Assembly: GCF_023197165.1 (NCBI RefSeq)
Contig: NZ_JALPRD010000001.1
Span: forward strand, 558,001-622,000
DNA: 64,000 bases
Source: Sphingopyxis sp. MSC1_008
Lineage (GTDB): Bacteria; Pseudomonadota; Alphaproteobacteria; Sphingomonadales; Sphingomonadaceae
Direction: 5' to 3'
Position numbers and translations under genes: made by a program
The notes under the pieces: model-generated
What the model was told of the DNA's origin: nothing
Database searches by the model: none
The model's input: the letters and a program-made list of their open reading frames with translations, nothing else
Shown here: piece by piece, positions 44,912-53,879 of the stretch
Layout of the letters: the number at the start of each line of letters is the position of its first letter
Position numbering within the stretch: the first letter of the stretch is position 1

Positions 44912-45784
44912 TCAGGCTTTGAGCTTCCATCCCGAAGCGAGCAGGCGGTAAGTCAGCAGGCCAAGCCCGATATTAACCCCGACCAGCACGAGCGCCGCGG
45001 TGAGTACCGGGTTGGCGATCGTCGAATCGACCGTGCCGATGAAGCCGTAGCGAAAGCCCATGATCGCATAATAGACCGGGTTGCCGTGCGCGATCGTCTG
45101 GAACCACGGCGCGAGCTTGTCGACCGAGTAGAAGGTCCCCGACAACAGCGCCAGCGGCGTCACGACGAAATTGGTCACCGCTGCGGCATGATCGAACTTC
45201 TCGGCCCAGACCGAGGTGATGAGGCCGAGGAAGCCGAGCATCGAAGCGCCGAGCACACCGAAGACCGCGACCGCCCACAGATGGTCGGGCATGACATGCA
45301 CGCCGGGCCACAACAGCATCGCGAGCCACAGCGCCAGCCCGACGAGGACGGACCGCGTGATCGCGGCGCCAACCAGCGCGATGATCAATTCGCCGACGGC
45401 GAGCGGCGGCATCAGATAGTCGACGATCGTCCCCTGGATCTTGCCGACGAGGAGCGAAAAGCTCGAATTGGCGAAGCTGTTCTGCAACATCGCCATCATG
45501 ATGAGGCCAGGCGCGATGAAATCGGCGAAGGGAACGCCGATGACCGTGCGCCCCGCCCCGCCCAGCGCGACGGTGAAAATGACGAGGAACAGGAGCGTGG
45601 TAATCGCGGGAGCCCAGATTGTTTGCAGCTGGACCTTGAAAAACCGCCGCACCTCCTTGACATATAGCGCGTGCATGCCGGGCACGTTCAGCGTTCGAAT
45701 ATGGGGAACGCCGGGTTCGGCAAAACTTGGAGTCGCGGCGGAATTTGTCGAGTCGGGGCGCGAAATTTGGGGCTGGTCGTTCAT
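44912..45784 (-). CDS. ABC-2 type transporter permease
   Basis: 290-residue ABC-2 permease with about six membrane helices (first at about 60-80) and the family segment FADFIAPGLIMMAML (about 88-103); the C-terminal half contains AVTNFVVTPLALLSGTFYSVDKL. Members export drugs, polysaccharides or lipids with a partner ATPase. No ATPase gene adjoins: hspQ and gcrA are the neighbours, so the partner must be elsewhere. ATG 45784 is used; an open frame runs upstream to 46303 through the gcrA antisense. Confidence 0.82.
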   Translation of the reverse strand: MNDQPQISRPDSTNSAATPSFAEPGVPHIRTLNVPGMHALYVKEVRRFFKVQLQTIWAPAITTLLFLVIFTVALGGAGRTVIGVPFADFIAPGLIMMAMLQNSFANSSFSLLVGKIQGTIVDYLMPPLAVGELIIALVGAAITRSVLVGLALWLAMLLWPGVHVMPDHLWAVAVFGVLGASMLGFLGLITSVWAEKFDHAAAVTNFVVTPLALLSGTFYSVDKLAPWFQTIAHGNPVYYAIMGFRYGFIGTVDSTIANPVLTAALVLVGVNIGLGLLTYRLLASGWKLKA

Positions 45785-45908
45785 GGCGTTCTCGCCTATC
45801 GCCTCCCCGATCTTACCGCAAGCTGGGCAACGATTGAATGCCGGTCCCGAAAGGATCGACAATGCGGATCGCCTGACCGCCCGCAGCGTGAATGATAAGG
45901 AATAGATT

Positions 45909-46604
45909 ATGTCATGGACCGACGAGCGCATCGAAAGCCTGCGCACCATGTGGGAAAAGGGGCTGACCGCCAGCCAGATCGCTGACGAACTCGGCGGCGT
46001 GAGCCGCAATGCGGTGATCGGCAAGGCGCATCGCCTGGGCCTGAAGTCGCGCCCCTCGCCCGTCAAGGCGACCGAGAAGGTGGCCAAGCCCGTCAAGGCT
46101 GCGGCGCCCGCCGCGCCGAAACCCTCAGCGCCCGTTTCGACGCCGCGCGCCGCCGCGCCTGTGGCGCCGCGCCCGGTGGCCCCTGCCCCGAAACTCGATG
46201 CCAAGCCGGTCGTCGACACGCCGAACGCCGACGGCGGGTTGGGTGATCCGACGCCGAAAGCCGATGCACCGCGCATCGTCTCGATCGGCCCCGGCGGATT
46301 CATTCGCCAAGGCCCCGGCGATCAGCAGGCGCCGATTCCGCCCGCGCCGCCGCGCCGGCTGGTGCCCGCCAAGCCGAGCCCCGAGATCGCCGACAAGACG
46401 ACCTTGCTCGACCTCAACGACCGCATCTGCCGCTGGCCGATGGGGCATCCGGGCGAGCCCGATTTCCATTTCTGTGGTGAAGCGGTGAACCCCGGCTTCC
46501 CCTATTGCGTCGAGCATTGCGGCCGCGCCTATCAGGCACAGCTGCCGCGTGGCACGCGCCGCCCGCCCCCGCCCCCGCCCTTCGGTGGCCCGCGCGTTCG
46601 TTAA
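45909..46604 (+). CDS. gcrA: Cell-cycle regulator GcrA
   Basis: 231-residue GcrA. The N-terminal DNA-binding domain begins MSWTDERIESLRTMW and contains the NAVIGKAHRLGL helix (about 34-45); a long Ala/Pro-rich linker (about 60-140) is followed by the C-terminal sigma-70-binding part with CRWPMG, FCG, YC and HC cysteines. GcrA binds methylated GANTC sites with sigma-70 and drives alphaproteobacterial cell-cycle genes. It is a marker of this class. A thioesterase gene follows after ten bases. Confidence 0.93.
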   Translation: MSWTDERIESLRTMWEKGLTASQIADELGGVSRNAVIGKAHRLGLKSRPSPVKATEKVAKPVKAAAPAAPKPSAPVSTPRAAAPVAPRPVAPAPKLDAKPVVDTPNADGGLGDPTPKADAPRIVSIGPGGFIRQGPGDQQAPIPPAPPRRLVPAKPSPEIADKTTLLDLNDRICRWPMGHPGEPDFHFCGEAVNPGFPYCVEHCGRAYQAQLPRGTRRPPPPPPFGGPRVR

Positions 46605-46614
46605 GACGCGTCCG

Positions 46615-47019
46615 ATGAGGCCCTTCGGGCAGGAATTTGAATTCGCGCGCGCGCTCGGCCTGCAAATGGTCGAGCGCGGCGACGGACGCTGCACGATGGC
46701 GATCGACATCGAGCCTCATAAACATTTCAGCCCGCAAGGCGCCGCTCACGGCGGCGTTGCCTACTCGCTCGCCGACACGGCAATGGGCGGCGCGCTGACC
46801 AGTTTGCTGGCCGACGACCAGTGGTGCGCAACGCTGGAAATCAAGTTCAACTATCATGTCCGCGTCGGCGAAGGCCGGCTGACGTGCGAGGCTGAGGTGC
46901 TGCACCGCGGCAAGCGCGTCGCCAATATCGACGCGCGCCTCTATCAAGACGGCCGTCTCGTCAGCAGCGCGAACGGCAATTTCGCGATCTTCGCCGCGCC
47001 CCACGCGCGGCAGGCATAG
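46615..47019 (+). CDS. Hotdog-fold thioesterase (PaaI family)
   Basis: 134-residue single hotdog domain. The catalytic-site segment GAAHGGVAYSLADTAMGGAL (about 42-61) carries the HGG motif common to PaaI-type thioesterases, which hydrolyse acyl- or aryl-CoA. ATG 46615 is chosen; the frame upstream overlaps gcrA. Probably co-transcribed with gcrA; substrate unknown. Confidence 0.82.
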   Translation: MRPFGQEFEFARALGLQMVERGDGRCTMAIDIEPHKHFSPQGAAHGGVAYSLADTAMGGALTSLLADDQWCATLEIKFNYHVRVGEGRLTCEAEVLHRGKRVANIDARLYQDGRLVSSANGNFAIFAAPHARQA

Positions 47020-47022
47020 GTA

Positions 47023-47051
47023 AGGCGCCGGGTCGCGTGGACCCGGCGCCT
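47023..47051. terminator. Terminator between the thioesterase and the outer-membrane protein genes
   Basis: Perfect 11-base stem (AGGCGCCGGGT / ACCCGGCGCCT) with loop CGCGTGG between two convergent genes, followed by CCCTTT. Likely ends transcription from both sides. Confidence 0.7.
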
Positions 47052-47071
47052 CCCTTTCCGCTCCCAAGAGG

Positions 47072-47905
47072 TCAGAAGCGGTAACTGATCGCGCCGCGCA
47101 CGCTGTGTGTCCGGAAATGCGAACCGCTGCGCTGGATATCGGTCCCCCCGCCATTCAGCAGGAAGGGATTGGTCGGCGGCGCGGTTCCCGGCCCGACGTT
47201 CACCCGGTAATCATTGTCCTTCACGTCGGAATAGAGATACTCGAGGCCAACTGAGATATTGTTGGTGAGCATCAGCTCGGCGCCGCCGCCGGCGGCGTAG
47301 CCCCAGGCGTGCGTCTTGCCATTGTCGGCAAAGCTGTTCGCAGTGTTCGAGGTCACGAACTTGTTGTCGAGGCGCGCGTAAGCCGGGCCGCCGGTGACAT
47401 AGAAGAGCGCGCCGCCGCCAGGAGTGTAGCCGGCGCGGACGCGCAAGCTGCCCTGATAATCGGCCTCGCGGCTCATCGTATAGCTCGCGGGCGTGGTCGA
47501 AAAGCCGCTGACGCTATCGCGCGCGACGCTGCGACCGCCTTCAAGAAGGGCGCCGACGACAAAATTGCCCATCCGCTGGTCCAGACCGATGCGGCCGAAA
47601 AATTCGGGACCGTCTTTGTCGTTGCGGCAGCCGAGGTTCGCGGTGCCCGTAGCGGCGCCGTTACAGAATCCCGGCGAAAAGGCGTTGGCACCGCCTGATG
47701 TGGTGACCTGGTCGCCATAGACGCCATCGCGGTTGGTATCGAAGACGAGCGTTTCGCCGCGGTCACTGCCCTGGAGCGTACCGCCGCCGCCGATGCTGAT
47801 ATAGGGTCCGTTGAAATCCTGCGAGGTGTCGCGGCCTTCCTGTGCCGCTGCGGGCATGGCGATCGCGGTGGCCGCAAGCGCAGCGAGGAGAGAGAGGTTT
47901 TTCAT
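47072..47905 (-). CDS. Outer-membrane beta-barrel protein
   Basis: 277-residue protein with signal peptide (about 1-21, cleavage after AAA-Q type site) and a small outer-membrane beta-barrel (opacity/OmpA-like): alternating strands such as GPYISIGGG, GRIGLDQRMGNFVVGALLEGG, SLRVRAGYTP, YAAGGGAELML and a C-terminal HSVRGAISYRF ending in Phe, the barrel-assembly signal. An extracellular loop carries DTNRDGVYGD, a possible calcium-binding stretch, and a pair of cysteines (FCNG, GCRND). Function unknown. Confidence 0.82.
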   Translation of the reverse strand: MKNLSLLAALAATAIAMPAAAQEGRDTSQDFNGPYISIGGGGTLQGSDRGETLVFDTNRDGVYGDQVTTSGGANAFSPGFCNGAATGTANLGCRNDKDGPEFFGRIGLDQRMGNFVVGALLEGGRSVARDSVSGFSTTPASYTMSREADYQGSLRVRAGYTPGGGALFYVTGGPAYARLDNKFVTSNTANSFADNGKTHAWGYAAGGGAELMLTNNISVGLEYLYSDVKDNDYRVNVGPGTAPPTNPFLLNGGGTDIQRSGSHFRTHSVRGAISYRF

Positions 47906-48063
47906 TTTTTACTCCACTTTTTGAATGACTTTGCAGTCGGCACCCAAACCCGCCGCGCGCTTCCAAGGTTCCCGTGTCGCACGGAAACGGGATGAACCGA
48001 GTGCCGCACGGTCACCGAAAAGCGCGCTTGCCAGCCGCCTTGGCGGCCCCCTATAGCTAGCTC

Positions 48064-50043
48064 ATGAGTCACGATTTGTTCGACGCCGCGAACCCCGCCA
48101 CCGACAGCTATAACGCCTCGCAGATCGAGGTGCTGGAAGGGCTCGAACCCGTCCGCCGGCGTCCCGGCATGTATATCGGCGGCACCGACGAGCGCGCGCT
48201 GCATCACCTCGCCGCCGAAGTCATCGACAACAGCATGGACGAAGCGGTCGCGGGCCACGCGACACGGATCGAGATCGAACTCGACGTCGGCAACCGGCTG
48301 ACCGTTGTGGACAACGGCCGCGGCATGCCGGTCGATCCGCATCCGAAATTCCCCGGCAAGTCGGCGCTCGAGGTCATCATGACCATGCTCCACTCGGGCG
48401 GCAAGTTCGAGGGCAAGGCTTATGCGACGTCGGGTGGTCTGCACGGCGTCGGTGTCAGCGTCGTCAACGCGCTGTCGATCGAAACCGAAATCGAAGTAGC
48501 GCGAAGCAAGCAACTGTATCGCCAGCGCTTTTCGCGCGGCACGCCGCTCGGCGGGCTCGAGGAACTCGGGCCGACGCCGAACCGGCGCGGGACGAGCGTG
48601 AGCTTCGTTCCCGATCCCGAGATTTTCGGTGATCATGGGCGGTTCAAGCCGCAGCGCCTCTATCGCATGGCGCGCTCGAAAGCCTATCTGTTCGCCGGCG
48701 TCGAAATCCGCTGGAAATGCGCCCCCGAGCTGATCGGCGACGATACCCCTGCCGAAGCAACCTTTCAGTTCCCCGGCGGCCTCGCCGATCACCTCAAGGA
48801 ACAGATCGGCACGCGCGAATGCGCGACCGCCGAGCCCTTCGTCGGGCGTCAGGATTTCCCGGGCGACCAGGGCCGCGCCGAATGGGCGATCGCTTGGCCG
48901 TTGTGGTCTGACGGATCTTACAGCTGGTATTGCAACACCATCCCGACCCCTGCCGGCGGCACGCATGAAGCCGGCCTGCGTTCGGCGCTGACCAAGGGTT
49001 TGCGCGCCTTTGGCGAGTTGATCGGACAAAAGAAGGCGGCACAGATCACCGCCGAGGACGTCTTCAACGGCGGCGAGATGATGCTGTCGGTGTTCATCCG
49101 CGAGCCGCAGTTCCAGAGCCAGACCAAGGACCGGCTGTCGAGCCCGGAGGCCGCGCGTTTCACCGAAAATGCGGTGCGCGACCATTTCGACCATTTCCTG
49201 TCGGACAATATGGACCGCGGCCGCGCGCTTTTGGGCCTCGTCCTCGACCGGATGGACGAGCGGCTGAAGCGCAAGGCCGAGCGTGAGGTAAAGCGCAAAA
49301 CCGCGACAAGCGGCCGCAAGCTGCGCTTGCCGGGCAAGCTTACAGATTGTGCGAACGACGGCCCCGAAGGCACGGAATTGTTTATCGTCGAAGGCGACAG
49401 CGCCGGCGGCAGCGCCAAGCAAGCGCGCAACCGCAAGACGCAGGCGATCCTGCCGATCCGCGGCAAGATATTGAACGTCGCGAGCGCCAGCGCCGACAAG
49501 ATCCGCGCCAATCAGGAAATCGCCGACCTTGCGCTCGCACTCGGCTGCGGAATGCGTAAGGATTGCGATGCCGATCGGCTGCGCTATGAAAAAATCGTGA
49601 TCATGACCGACGCCGATGTCGACGGCGCGCACATCGCGACGTTGCTGATGACTTTCTTTTTCCAGGAAATGCCCGACATCGTGCGGCGCGGTCACGTCTA
49701 TCTGGCACAGCCGCCGCTCTATCGCATCACCTCGGGCAACACCTCCGTCTATGCGCGCGACGATGCGCACCGCGCCGAGATCGAGGCGACCCAGTTCAAG
49801 GGCAAGAAGGTCGATGTCGGCCGTTTCAAGGGCCTCGGCGAGATGAACCCGAACCAGCTCAAGGAAACGACGATGGACCCGGCGACGCGCTCGATGCTGC
49901 GCGTGACGCTGCCGCAGGAATATGAGGAGCGGCACTTGGTCAAGGACCTGGTCGACCGGCTGATGGGCAAGCATCCCGAGCACCGTTTCCAGTTTATCCA
50001 GGCCAATGCCGCGACGCTCGACGAGGCGGCCATCGACGCCTGA
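48064..50043 (+). CDS. parE: DNA topoisomerase IV subunit B (ParE)
   Basis: 659-residue type II topoisomerase ATPase subunit. GHKL motifs: AAEVIDNSMDEAVAG (about 54-68), VDNGRGMPVD (about 81-90) and SGGLHGVGVSVVNALS (about 122-137). The TOPRIM domain has EGDSAGGSA (about 444-452) and MTDADVDGAH (about 514-524). The PIRGKILNVASASADKI segment distinguishes ParE from GyrB. With ParC it decatenates daughter chromosomes. ATG 48064. Confidence 0.93.
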   Translation: MSHDLFDAANPATDSYNASQIEVLEGLEPVRRRPGMYIGGTDERALHHLAAEVIDNSMDEAVAGHATRIEIELDVGNRLTVVDNGRGMPVDPHPKFPGKSALEVIMTMLHSGGKFEGKAYATSGGLHGVGVSVVNALSIETEIEVARSKQLYRQRFSRGTPLGGLEELGPTPNRRGTSVSFVPDPEIFGDHGRFKPQRLYRMARSKAYLFAGVEIRWKCAPELIGDDTPAEATFQFPGGLADHLKEQIGTRECATAEPFVGRQDFPGDQGRAEWAIAWPLWSDGSYSWYCNTIPTPAGGTHEAGLRSALTKGLRAFGELIGQKKAAQITAEDVFNGGEMMLSVFIREPQFQSQTKDRLSSPEAARFTENAVRDHFDHFLSDNMDRGRALLGLVLDRMDERLKRKAEREVKRKTATSGRKLRLPGKLTDCANDGPEGTELFIVEGDSAGGSAKQARNRKTQAILPIRGKILNVASASADKIRANQEIADLALALGCGMRKDCDADRLRYEKIVIMTDADVDGAHIATLLMTFFFQEMPDIVRRGHVYLAQPPLYRITSGNTSVYARDDAHRAEIEATQFKGKKVDVGRFKGLGEMNPNQLKETTMDPATRSMLRVTLPQEYEERHLVKDLVDRLMGKHPEHRFQFIQANAATLDEAAIDA

Positions 50044-50125
50044 CGAAAAAATCCTGCCTCCCTGTCAGAAAGCCGCGCCGCCGCTGACTAACTAACCAGA
50101 CAAGCATATTGGCTGGAGATTTCGG

Positions 50126-50650
50126 GTGACCGAAGCCGAACAGGATCAGGCATTTACCGACGCGATTGCGCGCTTTGGCGGCGCAATCGCCCGCATGGCG
50201 CGGGGCTATGAGGCCGACGCCGATCTTCGCCGCGACCTCGAACAGGATATCCAGGTCGCGCTCTGGCAAAGCCTCGCCAGCTTCGACGGGCGCTGCTCGC
50301 TCAGCACATGGGTATGGCGCGTCGCGCATAACCGCGCGGCCTCGCACATTATCGCGCGACGGCGCCACACGCAGCGACGCTGGAGCAATATCGAAGATAT
50401 CGAGCTGACCTCCGACGATCCGACGCCGTTCGAGCACGCGACGAGCGACCAGGCGATGGCGCTGATCCTGTCGATCATCGACCGGCTCGACCCGCCCGAC
50501 CGGCAGATATTGCTGCTCTATCTCGAAGGCGTCGCGGCGGCGGAGACCGGCGAGATTACCGGCGTCTCGTCCGATGTAGTCGCCACCAAGATCCACCGTT
50601 TCAAAACCATGCTGACGCGCCGCTTTGCCCAGACGGGAGACGCATCATGA
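50126..50650 (+). CDS. ECF-type RNA polymerase sigma factor
   Basis: 174-residue sigma factor from GTG 50126. Region 2 spans about 25-95 (DLEQDIQVALWQSLASFDGRCS, STWVWRVAHNRAASHI) and region 4 about 115-165 (LDPPDRQILLLYLEGVAAAETGEITG with the helix-turn-helix). It overlaps the next gene by four bases (ATGA). The downstream membrane protein may be its anti-sigma factor, which is inference. Regulon unknown. Confidence 0.85.
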   Translation: MTEAEQDQAFTDAIARFGGAIARMARGYEADADLRRDLEQDIQVALWQSLASFDGRCSLSTWVWRVAHNRAASHIIARRRHTQRRWSNIEDIELTSDDPTPFEHATSDQAMALILSIIDRLDPPDRQILLLYLEGVAAAETGEITGVSSDVVATKIHRFKTMLTRRFAQTGDAS

Positions 50651-51216
50651 CCAGCCCGAATGACGAAAGCCTGCGCAGCCTGTGGAGGCAGGATAGCGAT
50701 GCCCTGGAACCGCTGCCTCTTGCCGCAGTCAAATCGCGCGCGACGGCCTTCAACCGCGCGATCGGAAAGCGCAACCGCCGCGAATATATCGCGGCCGCCT
50801 TCGTCACCCTCATCTTCGGCGTCTACGCCCTGATCCTTCCCGACATGCTACTCAAGATTGGCAGTCTGCTCGTGATCGCCGGGGGCTTCGTCATGGTGTG
50901 GCAGCTGTCGCGCCGCACCTCGCAGCCAGATCCCGGCGCCGAGGCGGCCGACGTGCGTGCCTATTACCGCGCGCGGCTGGTCACCGAGGAGCGGATGCTG
51001 GCAAGCGTCGGCCTCTGGTATATCGGCCCGCTGATCCCCGGTCTTGCCGTGTTCATGGCCGGCCTCGGCAGCCAGTTCGGCAGCGCGCTCGGCTTCGCGG
51101 CCTTCGCGGCCATTCCCGCTCTGGTGATCTTGGGCATCTGGTTGCTCAACCGCCGCGCCGCCGCCATGCTCCGCGAACAGATCGCCCGGCTCGACGCCGC
51201 AACGGAAGGAGAGTGA
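50647..51216 (+). CDS. Membrane protein, possible partner of the sigma factor
   Basis: 189-residue protein with an N-terminal cytoplasmic part (about 1-45, MTSPNDESLRSLWRQD) and about four hydrophobic segments at about 47-63, 67-84, 119-136 and 141-165. The ATGA overlap with the sigma gene means coupled translation, a common arrangement for sigma/anti-sigma pairs, but no zinc-binding anti-sigma motif is present. I recognise no named family. Confidence 0.6.
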   Translation: MTSPNDESLRSLWRQDSDALEPLPLAAVKSRATAFNRAIGKRNRREYIAAAFVTLIFGVYALILPDMLLKIGSLLVIAGGFVMVWQLSRRTSQPDPGAEAADVRAYYRARLVTEERMLASVGLWYIGPLIPGLAVFMAGLGSQFGSALGFAAFAAIPALVILGIWLLNRRAAAMLREQIARLDAATEGE

Positions 51217-51218
51217 AA

Positions 51219-52544
51219 ATGATCCGCTTGCTCGCATCTGCCGCGATCGCGGCGACCATCGCGCTCGGCACGCCGTCGGCGACGCTCGCGCTCCAGCCGC
51301 CCGCATCGGCGCCTGCGGCCGGCAGCGAATTCGACAAACGCGCGGCGCAGCTAGTAGACCTGCTGGACGGCAAGATCGCCTTCGCCGACTATTTCGACCC
51401 ATCCTTTCAGAAGGCCGTGCCCGAGGCGCAGTTCAAGACGTTCATCACCGGCCTGATCGCGCAATATGGCAGGCCGGTCGCCGTCAACAAGGCCACGCCG
51501 ACCGGCGGCCGTTCGGGAACCGTCCTGCTACGCCTCGAAAGGGGCGTTGCAACCGTCTTGCTGGAGGTCGGCGCAGCGGCCGATGCGCGTGTCACGGGAC
51601 TGCGCGTAACTGGCGTCGCCGTGGCGAACGACAACTTCGACAAGGTCGCGGCCGAAATCGCCGCGCTGCCCGGGCAAACGGGTTTCCTCATCGCCGAACT
51701 GGGCGATGCCGGCATCCGCCCCCTCGCCTCCGCGCACCCCGACCGGCAGTTCGCGGTCGGATCGACGATCAAGCTCTATATCCTCGACGAGCTTGCGGCG
51801 CAGGTCGCCGCCGGCAAGCGCAAATGGTCCGATGTCGTACCGCTGTCGCATTTCAGCTTCTCGTCGGCGGGGACTGCAAACTGGCCCGCCGACACGCCGG
51901 TGACGCTGCAGACGCTCGCCAACTGGATGATCTCGGTCAGCGACAATGGGGCGACCGACACGTTGATCCACCTGCTCGGCCGCGCGCCGATCGAGGCGCG
52001 GATGAAGGGCGCGGGGCACAGCGATCCGTCGCGCAACATCCCGCTGCTCACAACGGTCGAAGCCTTTGCTCTCAAGGGAAATAATTTCAACGATTTGCGG
52101 CCCGTCTTTATCAAGGGCGACGATGTCGTTCAGCGCAAGCTGATCGAGAGCAACCAGAAGCGCCTGACCCTCGCCAATGTCGACGGGATCAGCTTTACCG
52201 ACGGCCCGCGTTTCATCGACAGTCTCGGATGGTTCGCCAGCCCGAACGATATTGCCCGGTTGATGGTTGATCTGCGCGCACGCCAGTCGAAAACCCTGCT
52301 CGCTGCGATGGCGATCAACAATGGCGTCGGTCCGGTCGCCGCGGCCGACTGGAAATATCTCGGTTACAAGGGCGGGTCGGAGAATGGCGTTTTGTCGATG
52401 AGCCTGCTCGGGCAGCGCAAATCGGACGGAAAATGGTGCGTCGTCACCGCGAGCTGGAACAATCCCGATGCCAATGTCGATACGGGCCCTTTGATCGGGC
52501 TCGTCACACGCCTGCTCGCGCTGGCCGCGAAAACCGCTTCCTGA
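51219..52544 (+). CDS. Serine hydrolase of the class A beta-lactamase fold
   Basis: 441-residue exported protein. A signal peptide (about 1-25) and an N-terminal DUF3887-like module (about 35-135) precede a beta-lactamase-related domain with S182-T-I-K185, SDN 241-243 and KGG 384-386, which correspond to the SxxK, SDN and KTG motifs. It is longer than class A beta-lactamases (about 290) and the omega-loop Glu is not obvious, so resistance function is doubtful; a peptidase or esterase acting on cell-wall material is as likely. It lies two bases after the membrane protein gene, in one operon with the sigma factor. Confidence 0.78.
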   Translation: MIRLLASAAIAATIALGTPSATLALQPPASAPAAGSEFDKRAAQLVDLLDGKIAFADYFDPSFQKAVPEAQFKTFITGLIAQYGRPVAVNKATPTGGRSGTVLLRLERGVATVLLEVGAAADARVTGLRVTGVAVANDNFDKVAAEIAALPGQTGFLIAELGDAGIRPLASAHPDRQFAVGSTIKLYILDELAAQVAAGKRKWSDVVPLSHFSFSSAGTANWPADTPVTLQTLANWMISVSDNGATDTLIHLLGRAPIEARMKGAGHSDPSRNIPLLTTVEAFALKGNNFNDLRPVFIKGDDVVQRKLIESNQKRLTLANVDGISFTDGPRFIDSLGWFASPNDIARLMVDLRARQSKTLLAAMAINNGVGPVAAADWKYLGYKGGSENGVLSMSLLGQRKSDGKWCVVTASWNNPDANVDTGPLIGLVTRLLALAAKTAS

Positions 52545-52545
52545 G

Positions 52546-53027
52546 TCAGGCCGCCGGTCGGGCGTGCGGCGTTTCCCGCAATGCATGCCGGCGTGAAGCG
52601 CCAGCGCCAGACAGGCGGCAAGCAGGACGGCATCCTTGAACAGGAATTGTGCGGTCGACCCCATGAACGGGAAACCATAGCCTTCCTCCCACAAGGTCGC
52701 GCCAAAGCTGAAGCTGAGCGTGATAAGAAAAGTCGCCATACCCATCAGACCACCGAGCAGGCCCGCACGATGCGACCATGCGCCCAGCGCGATCAGCACG
52801 CCGGTCGACAATTCGATCGTCCCGATCACATTGCTCGTCCCCTGGACGCCGATCAGCGGGTACATCCAGGCGAACAGCGGATAGTGCATCGCCGTGCGCG
52901 CGACGCCTTCGGCTTCATAAGCCGCAAATTTGGCGATCCCGAACAGGGCAAAGATAAAGACCAGCGACCAGCGAAGAGCGCTGACGGCGAAAGTCTGAGC
53001 CGGCAGCTTGTCCAGAATTCTGCGCAT
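52546..53027 (-). CDS. DUF417 (YkgB/RclC-like) membrane protein, frame lacks its own stop
   Basis: The first ~145 residues are a DUF417 protein with four membrane segments (WSLVFIFALFGIAKFA at about 20, and others to about 145), ending in LFKDAVLLAACLALALH as the family does. After that the frame does not stop but runs on antisense through the serine-hydrolase gene to 51528. In the adjacent frame a stop occurs at 52546-52548, right at the end of the hydrolase gene, so a frameshift near 52575-52600 would give a normal-length protein. ATG 53027 has AGGGGG upstream. Real mutation or sequencing error cannot be told. Confidence 0.6.
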
Positions 53028-53084
53028 ATATCCCCCTGAATGACTGTTGCGGGGGTATTCGCGCGCGATCCCGGTTCGGTTACA

Positions 53085-53879
53085 TCAGGGGGCCGTCAGC
53101 GCCGCGACCAGCGCCTTGACCTTCGCCTGCCGCCACTGCGGCGTTGGGGCAACGAGCCAGTAACCACGCTTTACCGCCACCGTTTCGCCCACCTGCCGGA
53201 CGCGTCCCGTCGCGATATCAGCCTCGGCGAGCATCGCGGGGACATTCGCCTGTCCGAGTCCGTTGGCGGCCGCGTCGATCGCGAGCCCGGCATCGCCGAG
53301 CCGCAGCGCGGGTTCGCCGTCTGCCACCGGGCAGCCCGGCCAGGCGATGCGCGTGTCGCTGGTGCTTCCCGGGCCGGTAACGGTGACCATCGACGCGTCG
53401 GCGAGAGCCACACCTTCATGTTCGCCCGCACCGTCGGTCCAGAAGATCGCGAGATCGAGGTTGGCCTCGGTGAAATCGATGCCGCTGTCGGCCGAAACCA
53501 GCGTGAAGCGCACATCGGGGGCCTGCTGGCTGTAGCGCGCAAGTCGCGGCGCAAGCCATTTCGCGGTGAGGTCGCGCGGCGCCGCGATCGTCAGCGACTG
53601 CGACGACTGTCCCGCCTGCATCGCGCGCACCGACTCTTCGAACTGCAGGAAGCCCTGCCGCAGCGCGTCGAGCCCGGCGTCGGCCTCGCCCGTAAGCTCA
53701 AGCCCCTTCGGCGTTCGGCGGAACAGCACAACGCCAAGCATATCCTCAAGCGCGCGGATCTGCTGCCCGACCGCGGCGGGGGTTACCGCCAGTTCGTCGG
53801 CGGCGCGCGTAAAGCTCAGGTGCCGCGCAGCGGCGTCGAACACGCGCAGGGCGTTCAGGGGCAAATGCGTGCGCTTCAT
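53085..53879 (-). CDS. LysR-family transcriptional regulator (GcvA-like)
   Basis: 264-residue LysR regulator, slightly short for the family (about 300). The winged helix-turn-helix is at about 5-65 (LNALRVFDAAARHLSFTRAADEL, with the recognition helix VTPAAVGQQIRALE), typical of the GcvA/AmpR branch; the effector domain starts at about 95 (LTIAAPRDLTAKWLAPRL). It overlaps the apaG stop by four bases, so it may be co-transcribed with apaG. Its target is not clear; the DUF417 gene lies 58 bases downstream. Confidence 0.85.
   Translation of the reverse strand: MKRTHLPLNALRVFDAAARHLSFTRAADELAVTPAAVGQQIRALEDMLGVVLFRRTPKGLELTGEADAGLDALRQGFLQFEESVRAMQAGQSSQSLTIAAPRDLTAKWLAPRLARYSQQAPDVRFTLVSADSGIDFTEANLDLAIFWTDGAGEHEGVALADASMVTVTGPGSTSDTRIAWPGCPVADGEPALRLGDAGLAIDAAANGLGQANVPAMLAEADIATGRVRQVGETVAVKRGYWLVAPTPQWRQAKVKALVAALTAP

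Noticed and set aside
51219..52544. Serine hydrolase as an antibiotic-resistance beta-lactamase
   Set aside because: The motif triplet is present but length, N-terminal module and missing omega-loop Glu argue against a typical class A beta-lactamase.
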